This document shows, piece by piece, positions 26,240 through 36,815 of a stretch of 64,000 nucleotides of DNA (the stretch's first letter is position 1; every line of letters starts with the position of its first letter). The position numbers and the translations under genes are program-made. Source of the stretch: CAZTCJ01 sp964612085 (GTDB lineage Bacteria > Pseudomonadota > Alphaproteobacteria > JAJFIK01); the NCBI GenBank assembly GCA_964612085.1, contig CAZTCJ010000001.1:1-64000 (forward strand). The letters run 5' to 3'. A model generated the notes under the pieces. It had not been told where the DNA came from and made no database searches. It saw only the letters and a list, made by a program, of their open reading frames with translations.

Positions 26240-28366
26240 TCAATGGCGCTTGTAGGTTTCTTCGATTTCCGGAGAGATTTCCTCAAGCTCCTCTTCGTCG
26301 TCCTCGATAAGATCGAGATCGGCGAGATCGTTGGGCTCTTCCGGCTGGTCGAAATCCTCTTCCGAGTCCTCGCGCATATAGGCGCGCTCTTCGGCCTCGT
26401 AAGGATCGGGCTCGTCGTCGTAGCTTTCCTCGACGCCATAGCCCTTGAACCCGGCGGGTTCGGAAGAGTCTTCCTCTTGGGGCTGCTCTTCCACGACCGG
26501 TTCCTCGAAATCGCTGACGGGTTCCGCCGCGATATCGGTCATTTCGTCCGCATCGATCGCAACGCCCTCATCCGCATAAACCGGCACCTCGGGCTCGGCG
26601 GGCGCGGGTTCCGGCTCCATCATATGGGGCGCCGGTTGCGGCTGAGGCTCAGGCTGCGGTTGAGGCTCAGGCTGCGGTTGCGCAGGCGCCGCGTCGGGCG
26701 CGGGCAGGAAGGCCGCGTCCACGTCCCGCGTCCGGCTGTCGGCCAGAAGCGGAATACGGACGATTTTCTTCAGCATCACCACCGCCCGCATGGTCGGATG
26801 GGCGAACCGGTAGAAAGTGCCTTCGCTGGTGTCGATCTTGCGCAGGATCGCGGATTTGCCCTTGCCCGACAGGGCCACAAGGGCCGTGTGCACATCGGAC
26901 TCTTTCCAATGGCGGCCGACGATCTGGCGCGACAGTACGCTCATGGACGAGGCGGAGAACAGGCCGCTGCCCGTGCACGGCGCGCGCACCGCGAGATAAA
27001 GCAGCTCCGCATTGTTCGTACCCTTCTCGAACTTGCAGGCCTCGTCATATTGGTTGCGCAGTTTCGAGTCGAGCTTGGAAACCGCGTCGGCCACGATATT
27101 GGCGAGATCCTCCATCTCCACCACGACGCCGCGCCGCCGCGCGGTCCGCCGCGAGGACAGGAAGCATAGCCACTGCACCACATTGGGCACGCCCTGGCTC
27201 AGCCGGGCGACGGCCTGGACCGTATCGTCATTGAACGGAACGCCGATACGCCGCGCGCCTTCCAGGATCACTTCCTCGATCTCGTGGAAACTGAAAGGAT
27301 CGAGATAGATGCCCACCGCGTTGGGCAGGGTCTCGATATCGTCCTGGAGCAGATCGCTGGGGCTCTCAGACCGGCCCATGATCAGGAAGGACAGCCAGCC
27401 GCCCTGGTCGGACAGGGCCTTCATGACCTGGGTGAGCTTGGTTTTCAGCTCCCGGCTCTTGATCTGCTCGTAATCGTCAAGAATGACGATGGCCTGGTTT
27501 TCCGACAGCCGGTCAAGGGCGCGGATCACCTTGGTCACCGAGAGCGATTCCTCGCCCATGAAATCATTGACGGCACCTGCCGAGTTGCCGTGGAGCAATT
27601 CGTTCAGATCCTCGACGCCGAGCTTTTCCCAAAGCACACGGCCCGCGGGCGTCTGCTCAATCTGCTCGAACATTTCTTCGAACACGGTACGGATCAATTG
27701 GCTGAACGTCAGATCCGCCGTGCCGGTGACCCGCGAGACGAGGTAACCGGAACCCTTCGCGAAAGACGTCACCACATTGGCGAGCGAGGTCTTGCCCAGA
27801 CCGTTCTCGCCCACCAGCACCACATGGGCGCATTCTTCCTCGATGGCCTCGACCACGGTGCCGATCACCGCGCGCCGGCCCAGGAATTCCTCGGGCTTGC
27901 GCTTGGGCCGGGTCGGCGTGAAGACGTCGCGGTAATTGCGTTGTTTATCCTGGGCCCGCTTGCGCGCCTCTTTCGTCCGCCGCCAGAGTTTGGCGTTGGC
28001 GACATCGCTGAAGCCCGTGGTGTAGACGTCGTCTTCCCGGTTCACCGGCACGCCATTGGCGCCGCTCGATGAGACGGTCACGTCCCGCATGGTGTGGGGG
28101 GCGGGTTCGTCCTCGTCGGCAAGGGACGCTTCCTTGGCGAACCGGCTTTTCGAACGTTTCGAAAAGTCCTCGTCGTCAAGGTCTTCGTCCGTGACTTCAT
28201 CGGTGAGGATAACCGTGGCGTCGTCCGCCATGTCATCGCTCATCCGGTCCACTTTACCCGATCCCGATTCGTCATCATCAACGAATTCGAGCGGCTCGCG
28301 GTTCATACTCTGCCCATCGTTGTTCCGTCTGAGGAACGAAGAGAGCAGACCAGATCCCTTGGCCAT
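26240..28366 (-). CDS. AAA/STAND-like ATPase with long acidic and low-complexity tails
   Basis: A 708-residue protein of unknown role. Residues 1-115 are acidic and low in hydrophobic residues; the central ATPase (about 150-480) has Walker A VGENGLGKTS (near 185) and Walker B AIVILDDYEQ (near 295) in an ORC/Cdc6-like or STAND-like arrangement, followed by a probable winged-helix segment. A Pro/Gln/Glu repeat region (near 565-590) and a strongly acidic tail to 708 close it. There is no membrane helix. ATG 28366 follows AAGGTAAGG. It sits between a LuxR-type regulator and sugar-transferase genes, suggesting a control or assembly role in surface polysaccharide production. Confidence 0.7.
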   Translation of the reverse strand: MAKGSGLLSSFLRRNNDGQSMNREPLEFVDDDESGSGKVDRMSDDMADDATVILTDEVTDEDLDDEDFSKRSKSRFAKEASLADEDEPAPHTMRDVTVSSSGANGVPVNREDDVYTTGFSDVANAKLWRRTKEARKRAQDKQRNYRDVFTPTRPKRKPEEFLGRRAVIGTVVEAIEEECAHVVLVGENGLGKTSLANVVTSFAKGSGYLVSRVTGTADLTFSQLIRTVFEEMFEQIEQTPAGRVLWEKLGVEDLNELLHGNSAGAVNDFMGEESLSVTKVIRALDRLSENQAIVILDDYEQIKSRELKTKLTQVMKALSDQGGWLSFLIMGRSESPSDLLQDDIETLPNAVGIYLDPFSFHEIEEVILEGARRIGVPFNDDTVQAVARLSQGVPNVVQWLCFLSSRRTARRRGVVVEMEDLANIVADAVSKLDSKLRNQYDEACKFEKGTNNAELLYLAVRAPCTGSGLFSASSMSVLSRQIVGRHWKESDVHTALVALSGKGKSAILRKIDTSEGTFYRFAHPTMRAVVMLKKIVRIPLLADSRTRDVDAAFLPAPDAAPAQPQPEPQPQPEPQPQPAPHMMEPEPAPAEPEVPVYADEGVAIDADEMTDIAAEPVSDFEEPVVEEQPQEEDSSEPAGFKGYGVEESYDDEPDPYEAEERAYMREDSEEDFDQPEEPNDLADLDLIEDDEEELEEISPEIEETYKRH

Positions 28367-28759
28367 GCCTTACCTTCTCGATTCCGACTTGCGTCTTTGC
28401 GCCAGATGCCTGCTTACGGCATTTTTTGGCGACAAGCGGCGATGTTCCGACATGTCCCGGCTTTACCACCGGTTTTTCTGCGGACCACCGGACGCACGTC
28501 TCACCCACCCATGCCCACGACGATCATGACTCTACACATAAAGCCCGACTCAAACCAGTGTGGTCTGCCTGTCGGCACACTGTTTAGTCGATTTGTCAAG
28601 AGCCTTACCCAATTCGGTTTAGTCCCTTTAGCGCCCTTCCCTCTTTTGAGGGTCGGGATACCGGCTTGCGACCGCTTTGAGCCAAAGATATGGCAAGCAA
28701 TCGCCATGCCGCCGGACGGAGCCTCGAAACATCAGGACCGGGAGGCGCGCGGCCGGAAC
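28367..28759. other. 393-bp intergenic region
   Basis: No gene is convincing here. It must carry the promoter of the ATPase gene. On the minus strand a TTGACA lies at 28593-28598, but no good -10 follows at the normal distance. Confidence 0.4.
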
Positions 28760-29710
28760 TCAGAACTGCTGATGGGAGCGGCGGCGCGCCGTGAAGCTGG
28801 CCCCGAGATAGGTGTCGGGACAGGGCGCCGCCAAGCGTTTCCAGACGCCTTCCCGGCCCGAAAAGGTCTTCAGAAGCGCGGCGAAACAGGCGGCGCGCCG
28901 GGCCGGCGCCATGGAGGTGCTCATGATCGCCTTGCCATAGTCCCGGATCATATAGGCGAGCGGCATGCCGCGTGGCGCCTCCGGGTCGATCCAGTCCCGC
29001 CGCGCCTTGATGGGCCCGAAGAAAGCCGGCTCGGGGCGGATATGCTTGTCGAACAGGCGCTCTTCGATCTGAAAGCACTTGCCCATCAGCGCCAACTCCG
29101 CAAGCAGCACCCGGTCGGCGCCGTAATAGCTGCGCTGGAGCTTGGTAGCGCGCAGGTCCTCCGCCCGCATCAGCCCGAAGAGCTGCAGACACCAGCGGGC
29201 GCCTTGAAGCACCGCCATGAAGCGTTTGTCCGGGCTGCCGTGGCAGCCGAGCGGCGGATCCTCGGGCTCGATCACTGTGCCATAGCGGTCCAGATAGGCC
29301 CTGGTCTTGGCGTCGAAAATCAGGGGCGCGCCTTCGGCATCCAGCATATTGGCGCGGCTCTGGGCCAGAACCACATCGGGCCTGGTGTCCAGGATCTCCA
29401 CGCAGCGCTCGATCCAGGTCGGCGCATAGGCATGGGCATGGGCTTTCCAGGCGAAATAGGTGCCGTTGGCTTTTTGGAAGACCTTGTTGAAATTGGGCGC
29501 GGCGCCGATGTTTTCCGGATTGCGGATGAAGCGGAAGCGCTCGTCCTTGGCCGCGAAGGCCGCGCAGATCTCCGGCGTGGCGTCGGTCGAGGCGTTGTCG
29601 CAGACAATCACTTCCCAGTCCTGGAAGGTCTGGCGTTCGACCGCTTCCAAAGCTTTGATCAGATGAGGCGCGCCATTGAAGACGGGAATCCCGATAGAGA
29701 CCTTCGGCAT
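28760..29710 (-). CDS. Family 2 glycosyltransferase
   Basis: A 316-residue GT-A fold glycosyltransferase. It begins VSIGIPVFNGAPHL, followed by EVIVCDNASTDAT (nucleotide-sugar binding) and FAWKAHAHAYAP where the metal-binding DxD would normally lie: the aspartates are replaced by His-Ala-His, so the metal site is atypical. Cytosolic, no membrane helix evident. The neighbourhood (initiating sugar-phosphate transferase 770 bp away, divergent) suggests it adds a sugar to a lipid-linked glycan. Confidence 0.88.
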   Translation of the reverse strand: MPKVSIGIPVFNGAPHLIKALEAVERQTFQDWEVIVCDNASTDATPEICAAFAAKDERFRFIRNPENIGAAPNFNKVFQKANGTYFAWKAHAHAYAPTWIERCVEILDTRPDVVLAQSRANMLDAEGAPLIFDAKTRAYLDRYGTVIEPEDPPLGCHGSPDKRFMAVLQGARWCLQLFGLMRAEDLRATKLQRSYYGADRVLLAELALMGKCFQIEERLFDKHIRPEPAFFGPIKARRDWIDPEAPRGMPLAYMIRDYGKAIMSTSMAPARRAACFAALLKTFSGREGVWKRLAAPCPDTYLGASFTARRRSHQQF

Positions 29711-30481
29711 CCGGCAAATCCTTCAAAATCGCATTTAAGAGCCTGGCCGCAATGGCCAGCCTGGTCGTCCGTCCATCATGGACACAAATTCAATGCCATA
29801 TATGAGCTGGCATCGTATTCGACCCTGTCCGGCCTTCCCCTCCGGACCATCCTTGCGCCCCGGACCCTCTTGCAGTCCAGGACCTCTAATAGTCGTGCCG
29901 TTTGTGGCCTGCCGGGCCGATCATGCAGCAAGTCCGGTTCCCTTTCGGGTAGGCCCTCCCAGCAGCCGATACGCCCTTCTAAGGCATCGCATGACATAAA
30001 ATCAAGGTATCCGGGCAAATCGCCGGACTGCTCGCCATACTGGTCTTACCGTCCCGCCCAGGGGCCTGCGTCCAGAAGTGATACAGTTTATTGAGTTTAC
30101 CAAGCCTTTATTTTCATGGCGGGAAAACGGCCCCAGACACACGGCAAAATTGACAAGCTGTTCATAAAGCACGCAATAACCGCCTTCGACTGATCCATTC
30201 AGACACATATCGTGCGGTGAAACCCAGCGAATCACCCTTTTTAGAATTGGCAAGCCCGCCCTTATTTCCCTTGCGTGATCACCCTTGATTTGTTTGGATG
30301 GCCTCGGACTTGCTGGGGGAGGCGTGTGTCTGTCGATATTACCAATGCGATAACGAACCTGAACATTATGGGTCGTGGTAATATCACGGGGGTATAAGCC
30401 GGGTGGGGCTTTACCTTACATGCCGCTTTCGAGGGTTGAGCGAGTACCGGCGGCTGTTATCAAGGTTGGGGGTAAGGTCCA
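29711..30481. other. 771-bp divergent intergenic region with inverted repeats
   Basis: The region separates the GT2 gene and the WbaP-like gene and is richer in A+T than its surroundings. Small hairpins are visible (CTGGCC-N5-GGCCAG, ATGCCA-N9-TGGCAT near 29750-29815, GTCCGG-N9-CCGGAC near 29830). No open frame resembles a protein. It is long enough for a complex promoter. Confidence 0.5.
30335..30385. promoter_or_regulatory. Inverted repeat upstream of the WbaP-like gene
   Basis: GATATTACC (30335-30343) and GGTAATATC (30377-30385) are perfect 9-bp complementary arms separated by 33 bp, centred about 120 bp before the transferase start. The arms may be two operator half-sites; the left arm also contains GTCGATA, half of the palindrome at 40231-40244. 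Confidence 0.45.
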
Positions 30482-31948
<1,467 letters not shown>

Positions 31949-31966
31949 TCAGTGTCCGGCTGGTCA

Positions 31967-31997
31967 GAGCGTGATGCGTTAAATCTGCATCACGCTC
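31967..31997. repeat. Perfect 11-bp hairpin after the WbaP-like gene
   Basis: GAGCGTGATGC and GCATCACGCTC form a perfect 11-bp stem around a 9-nt loop. No T-run follows, so it is not a standard terminator; a complete terminator lies 70 bp further on. Confidence 0.7.
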
Positions 31998-32061
31998 GCA
32001 GGCCGCGACTGCGGACCGGCGGAGCGGACATGAAACGACGACCATAGAAACGACAGGCATG

Positions 32062-32090
32062 AAAAAAGGAGCGGTTCCCCGCTCCTTTTT
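32062..32090. terminator. Bidirectional rho-independent terminator
   Basis: GGAGCGG-ttcc-CCGCTCC stem (32068-32085) with six A before and five T after. It separates the convergent sugar transferase and patatin genes. Confidence 0.88.
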
Positions 32091-32114
32091 CGTTTCCGTA
32101 TTAACGGTCTTCGA

Positions 32115-33305
32115 TCAGCGATAGGCCGGATTGAATTTCGGCTGAAAGTGATCGGGCGACACTTGCGTCTCGGCGATCTCGCGGGCCAGCGCCAAAGCCG
32201 GGCGCAGGGCTTCGAGCGTTTCCATGCGGCGGAAGCGGTCAACCGCCCGATAGGACACGCTGCGCCCCACCACGTCTTCGAGCCAGCGCTTCTCCCACAA
32301 CACGTTGTAGCGGGCATAGCTGAAGGGCTTCTCGGTCGCCCCGAGCGGCGCCATGCGGCTGGCGCCCAGCGCCCCTTCCACCGGCCATGGCCGGGTCAGG
32401 CACAAGCCCGCCGACTGCATCATCGCTTCGACGAACTGGCCCACATCGCCGCTCAAGGAGTCAACCGCGAACCGGCCGTCTCCGATCCGTTCCGCATCCG
32501 CGTGCTGGGTCGCGCGCGAGCCCGAAGCCCGCCCCGTGCCGACGGAGACGACGCTCAACCGGTCGGCCCCGCCCGTCCAGCCGAAGCCATGATCGCGGGC
32601 CGTCGCCAGGGTGTAGAGCGCCATGGCCGCATTGGCATGGGCGCTCCTCTGGCCGTCCTGGAAGACACCATGGCGGTTGGGCGCCAGGCGGATCACATCG
32701 TAGCTGCGCGCGCTGCCGGTGACCGGCATGCTGGCGCGCACCGCGTCCCGCAGCAGCATGGCGCCGTCAGGCCCCCAGCCCGCCCAGCTCTTGGGCCGGT
32801 TTTCCATCACTGTCGGATGGTTGGTGAGGGTCTCCACGCGGCCGCCATCGGCCCGGGCGGCGAAAATCGCGAGCCCCGTGCGCAAGCGGTCCGATTGCAG
32901 GGTGGCCTCGCCGAACAGGCCCTTGCAGGCCGTGTCCCAGGCCGCCCGGCGGAACGCCGTCTGGCCTTGGGGCCGCAGGAATTTCGGACGGCCCAGCGCG
33001 TCGTCGCACAAGGCCAGATAAACGGTTTTGATTTCGGAGACGCTGTGGCCCGCTGCCAGGGCGCTGGCAATCAGGGCGCCCGAACCGGTACCGCCCACCA
33101 GGTCAAAATAATCGCACAGGCGGAAGGCCCGCACCGCGCCCGCGCGGTCGCGCAGCACAGCTTCCATGCGGTCGAGAAAAGCCAGGGATATCAGGCCCTT
33201 GGCGGCACCCCCGTCAATCGACAAGAGACGCTTGGGCCCCGGCGCGAATAGATGTTCGATGCGTGTCGGTGCACGGAAAACGCGCGCTTCTTGTGCTTCA
33301 GCCAT
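32115..33305 (-). CDS. Patatin-like phospholipase homologue with altered nucleophile motif
   Basis: A 396-residue patatin-domain protein. The oxyanion region is SIDGGAAKGL (D31-G37, normally DGGGxRG). The expected GxSxG elbow reads VGGTGSGALIA: residue 74 is Gly and Ser is at 75, so the normal nucleophile position is empty. A candidate catalytic Asp is in FQDGQRSAHAN (near 217). No signal peptide. The protein may hydrolyse acyl lipids with a shifted serine, or may be inactive. ATG 33305 has GGAG upstream. It stands alone next to the RTX genes. Confidence 0.8.
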   Translation of the reverse strand: MAEAQEARVFRAPTRIEHLFAPGPKRLLSIDGGAAKGLISLAFLDRMEAVLRDRAGAVRAFRLCDYFDLVGGTGSGALIASALAAGHSVSEIKTVYLALCDDALGRPKFLRPQGQTAFRRAAWDTACKGLFGEATLQSDRLRTGLAIFAARADGGRVETLTNHPTVMENRPKSWAGWGPDGAMLLRDAVRASMPVTGSARSYDVIRLAPNRHGVFQDGQRSAHANAAMALYTLATARDHGFGWTGGADRLSVVSVGTGRASGSRATQHADAERIGDGRFAVDSLSGDVGQFVEAMMQSAGLCLTRPWPVEGALGASRMAPLGATEKPFSYARYNVLWEKRWLEDVVGRSVSYRAVDRFRRMETLEALRPALALAREIAETQVSPDHFQPKFNPAYR

Positions 33306-33460
33306 ACCCCACTCCCAGCCTGGATTCTCTGGGAACGAGCATGCCGCCGGAGGCCCGCGCTTTCAAGCAGGCGGGCACGGAAAATGCCCGCCGCGCTGAA
33401 GGTCTTGGCAAAGTGTGTCTTTCGAGATCAGGAGTAGGTCACGCCGGTCGTTTTCGCTTG

Positions 33461-33534
33461 CCCGGCCAACCCACTCCCGCTCCCGACCGCCCAGAGGATA
33501 TCCTGTTGGAGGGCCGGGAGGAGGAGCGGGCTGG
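33461..33534. repeat. Dispersed palindromic repeat, second copy
   Basis: An imperfect inverted repeat whose left arm CCCACTCCCGCTCCCGACC is related to the arm of the palindrome at 44736-44762; the right side GGGCCGGGAGGAGGAGCGGG pairs with it imperfectly. It lies between the RTX and patatin genes, just after the RTX stop codon (minus strand). Confidence 0.6.
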
Positions 33535-33551
33535 CGGTGCGCCTTTCAGAA

Positions 33552-36500
33552 TCAGGAGTATGTCACCGTCGCCATCTGGAGATCGACGAAGTCCACATTC
33601 TCGAAGATCAGCAGATCGCCCGGCAGTTCCTGAAGCTCGTCCTGGCTGGCCGGAATCTCCATGCCCGGCTCAAGCTCCGGCAGGTAGAGCGCCCAGCTCG
33701 TGAAGGTTTGGAAGAGAATGAGCCGGTCGAAATCCGCCGGATTGAAGGGCATGTCGTAGCCCGCCAGATTGATGATGTCCTCGTCCCTGTTGAAATCGGT
33801 GACCACCTGGGTGCCGCTGCCCTTGTTGTAGACGAAGGTATCGCTGCCGAAGCCCCCGGTCAGGCGGTCATTGCCCATGCCGCCGTCGAGGGTGTCGTTG
33901 CCGTCATCGCCGAACAGCTCGTCGGTCTCCTCGCCGCCGAACAGGAAGTCGTCGCCGTCGCCGCCCATCAGGATGTCGATGCCCATGCCGCCTTCCAGAC
34001 GGTCATTCTCGTCGCCGCCGTCGAGCCGGTCATCGCCCAGGCCGCCGATCAGCGTGTCGTCGCCATCGTCGCCGAAGAGCTGGTCGTTGCCCTCGCCGCC
34101 GTCGAGCGTATCGGCGTCCTTGCCGCCATCGAGCAGGTCGTTGCCCGCATCGCCGGAAAGCGTATCGATATCGCGGCCGCCATAAAGCTCATCGGCCCCC
34201 GCACCGCCGGAAAGGGTGTCGAAGCCCCGGTCGCCGAAGATGAAGTCCTCGCCGTCCTCGCCGAACAGGAAATCGCTGCCGTCGCCGCCCCGGATGAAGT
34301 CATTGCCTTCATCCCCTTCGATGGTGTCGTCACCGTCGTCGCCGTCGATCCGGTCGTTGCCCAAATCGCCATTGATGGTGTCGTTGCCGTCGCCGCCGTC
34401 GATGCGGTCGTCGCCGGCCCCGGCCAGGATCGTATCGTCGCCATCGTCGGCCTTGATGCGGTCATTGCCGAGGCCTGTATCGATCGTGTCGTTGCCGTCG
34501 CCGCCACGGATCTTGTCGTCGCCGTCGCCGCCCACCAGGATGTCGTTGCCGGAGCCGCCCCTAAGCTTGTCGTCGCCAAGGCCGCCGACCAGCGTATCGT
34601 TGCCTTCATCCCCGCGCAGATTATCCCGGTCGTCGCCGCCGATGGCGAGATCGTCGCCTTCGCGACCACGAAACTTGTCGCGCCCGCCCTGGCCGTCGAA
34701 GACATCGTCGGCAGAGGTGCCCTTGGCCTTATCCTTGCCGTCCGTTCCCGGAAAATTCACCACGCCGTCATCATTGACGATGGTGCCATTGGCCAGCGGC
34801 GTGGTGACGAAAGCAAGGCCTGCGTCGGCAACCGGATCGGAAATGGAGACCGTGAAGGTTTCATCTGCTTCCGGATCGAAATCGCCATTGATGTCGAGCG
34901 CAATCGTCTTGGTCTCTTCGCCCGGCGCGAAATCGAGCGTGCCGGTCTCCAGAACACCGCTTGCGAAATCGCCCGCGTCAACGGGCGCAAGGCCGCTGCC
35001 CACCACTGCATAGGTGATCGAGACGGAGGTCTGGGTCGCGCCGGTGCGGGTGACCAGGAAGGTCTGCTGACTGTCGACGAACTGGCCTTCCGCGATCCCC
35101 GTGATATCGGCATTGACCGAGAAGAAGGCGTCTTCGCCGTTCAGGGTGACGGTCACGGTCGCCGTGTCGGTATTGGCGGAGATGTCGGAGACCGCATAGG
35201 TGAAGCTGTCGACGGCGGTGACGCCGGTGGTGAGCCCGGCGAAGGCACCGTTCGGGTCGTAATCGAACGTGCCGTCCGCATTGACCGTGACGGTCGCGCC
35301 GGAGGCCAGTGTCTTGGCCGTGCCGATGGTGCCGCTGTCGCCCTCGACCGCGACAATGGTCAAAGGATCGCCATCCGGGTCGCTGTCCACGCCGCTGCCA
35401 TTGTTCGCCAACAGATTGCCGGAGATCACGCTCTCCTCGTCGCCCGAAAAGGCATCATCTTCAGCCGTAGGCGGAGAATTGGGATCGTCATTGGCGATCA
35501 GCGTGTCGAAGGTCTTGGTGTAGAAGGTCACGTCGTTCAGCGTATTGCCCGGATCGAGCGTGATCGAGAGGGTCTCGTCGGGCTCGAAGCCCGTATCGCC
35601 GAACACGGTGATGAACAGCGATTTCTGCGTCTCGCCCACGCCGAAGGAGACCACGGCGTTTGCGGGCAGCGTGCCGGATACGTCGTTTGAATCGGCGGGC
35701 GCCGCGCCGGAACCGTTCACCGTATACGGAACGTTCAGGATGCCGCTGGTGTCGCCCGACCGGGTGACGATGTATTCGACCACGGTCGACCCTGCATCGC
35801 CCTCGGTGATGACCTGCGGACCGGACAGGAAGAGCGAGGTGCCGACGGTGACGTCGAGCACCTGGCCGTTCTGAACCTCAAACAGCCAACGGCCCGGTTC
35901 GCCCGTATTGCCGAGCGTGCTTTCCAGCGCCAGGATCCCGGCTTCGGACTGGGTGCCCGGCAACTCGAACACGCTGTCGCCCACGCCCGTGCCGGTCGTC
36001 AGCCCGACAACCGCGATATCGTCGGCCGGACTGTCGGCGAAACCGTCGTCGTCGTTGCCGACGGACCAATTGATGTCCTCGTAGCGGAACTCGATATCGA
36101 AATCGCCCGCACTGCGCCCGGGCGCACCGGACCGGTCGATCAGAATGAGCTGGAAGGCGTTGAGCTGATCAGTATTGCCGTCCGCATAGCCCACATCGTC
36201 CCAGGTGATGGTCAGCGTGCCCGTGGTCGGGTTCTGATCAACGGAGACAAGACCGGAACCCTGGGAATTGCCGCCCGGCGTCGCCCCGTCGGGAATGGCG
36301 CTGGTATCCACATCCGCGAAGAACGGCGCGATGACCGGCAGGGTGCCGAAATCGGTGATGGCATCGCCGGACCGCAACAGCGAGAAATCGTTGGAGAAAT
36401 AGATGTAGCCGTTGGTGCTGACGCGCAGCCCCGTGTAATTGGTGCCGCCGAACGTCAGGCCGTTATCGAAGACACCGCTGATATCGATCAGATCCGATGA

Positions 36501-36575
36501 TGTGTTGACACCACGGGTCAAGACCAGTTCGCCGAACCCGTTGGGTCCGCCGAGACCGCTCAGCAAACTTGTCAT
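33552..36575 (-). CDS. NIDO/Calx-beta/RTX calcium-binding surface protein, paralogue 1
   Basis: A 1007-residue protein without a signal peptide. Domains in order: NIDO-like domain (about 30-205; VSTNGYIYF, PFFADVDTS, FDIEFRYEDINW), Calx-beta (about 245-375), cadherin/VCBS-like module (PPTAEDDAF..., about 378-480), a second Calx-beta (about 490-600), then about 30 RTX nonapeptides GGxGxD (about 615-912) and a C-terminal ~95-residue tail. RTX proteins are usually secreted by type I systems and fold outside on Ca2+ binding; no such exporter is encoded here. Probable matrix adhesin. ATG 36575 has GGGGAAG upstream. Confidence 0.85.
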   Translation of the reverse strand: MTSLLSGLGGPNGFGELVLTRGVNTSSDLIDISGVFDNGLTFGGTNYTGLRVSTNGYIYFSNDFSLLRSGDAITDFGTLPVIAPFFADVDTSAIPDGATPGGNSQGSGLVSVDQNPTTGTLTITWDDVGYADGNTDQLNAFQLILIDRSGAPGRSAGDFDIEFRYEDINWSVGNDDDGFADSPADDIAVVGLTTGTGVGDSVFELPGTQSEAGILALESTLGNTGEPGRWLFEVQNGQVLDVTVGTSLFLSGPQVITEGDAGSTVVEYIVTRSGDTSGILNVPYTVNGSGAAPADSNDVSGTLPANAVVSFGVGETQKSLFITVFGDTGFEPDETLSITLDPGNTLNDVTFYTKTFDTLIANDDPNSPPTAEDDAFSGDEESVISGNLLANNGSGVDSDPDGDPLTIVAVEGDSGTIGTAKTLASGATVTVNADGTFDYDPNGAFAGLTTGVTAVDSFTYAVSDISANTDTATVTVTLNGEDAFFSVNADITGIAEGQFVDSQQTFLVTRTGATQTSVSITYAVVGSGLAPVDAGDFASGVLETGTLDFAPGEETKTIALDINGDFDPEADETFTVSISDPVADAGLAFVTTPLANGTIVNDDGVVNFPGTDGKDKAKGTSADDVFDGQGGRDKFRGREGDDLAIGGDDRDNLRGDEGNDTLVGGLGDDKLRGGSGNDILVGGDGDDKIRGGDGNDTIDTGLGNDRIKADDGDDTILAGAGDDRIDGGDGNDTINGDLGNDRIDGDDGDDTIEGDEGNDFIRGGDGSDFLFGEDGEDFIFGDRGFDTLSGGAGADELYGGRDIDTLSGDAGNDLLDGGKDADTLDGGEGNDQLFGDDGDDTLIGGLGDDRLDGGDENDRLEGGMGIDILMGGDGDDFLFGGEETDELFGDDGNDTLDGGMGNDRLTGGFGSDTFVYNKGSGTQVVTDFNRDEDIINLAGYDMPFNPADFDRLILFQTFTSWALYLPELEPGMEIPASQDELQELPGDLLIFENVDFVDLQMATVTYS

Positions 36576-36749
36576 TGTACTTCCCCACGCACCTCGCCGG
36601 GAGTTGACGCTCCGCTCTCCCGGTACCGTTTACAAGACGGTTCCCGTTATCGGGATCCGTCACCCCTGTCGGAGGTCCCTCTGGCTCGTGAGACACGCTC
36701 CGATCCGACATTAACACAACGCTAGGCTGGCAGACTCCGCTAAATGCGC

Positions 36750-36787
36750 AACACCCCTCCCGGCGTACGCCGGAAGGGGTGCTTTTT
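36750..36787. terminator. Hairpin between the two RTX genes
   Basis: ACCCCT-cCCGGCGTACGCCGG-aAGGGGT hairpin followed by TTTTT on the plus strand. Its position just after the paralogue 2 stop codon suggests it ends that minus-strand transcript, although the T-run is on the other side, so the direction is unclear. Confidence 0.55.
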
Positions 36788-36815
36788 CAGGCATTTCGTG
36801 ATGGCCGTCCGGCGA

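Noticed and set aside
33840..34740. Regular short DNA repeats suggesting a CRISPR array
   Set aside because: The periodicity is 27 bp, codes for RTX nonapeptides in frame, and there are no unique spacers.
33537..35690. Plus-strand frame over RTX paralogue 1
   Set aside because: Same cause as above: shadow of GGxGxD codons.
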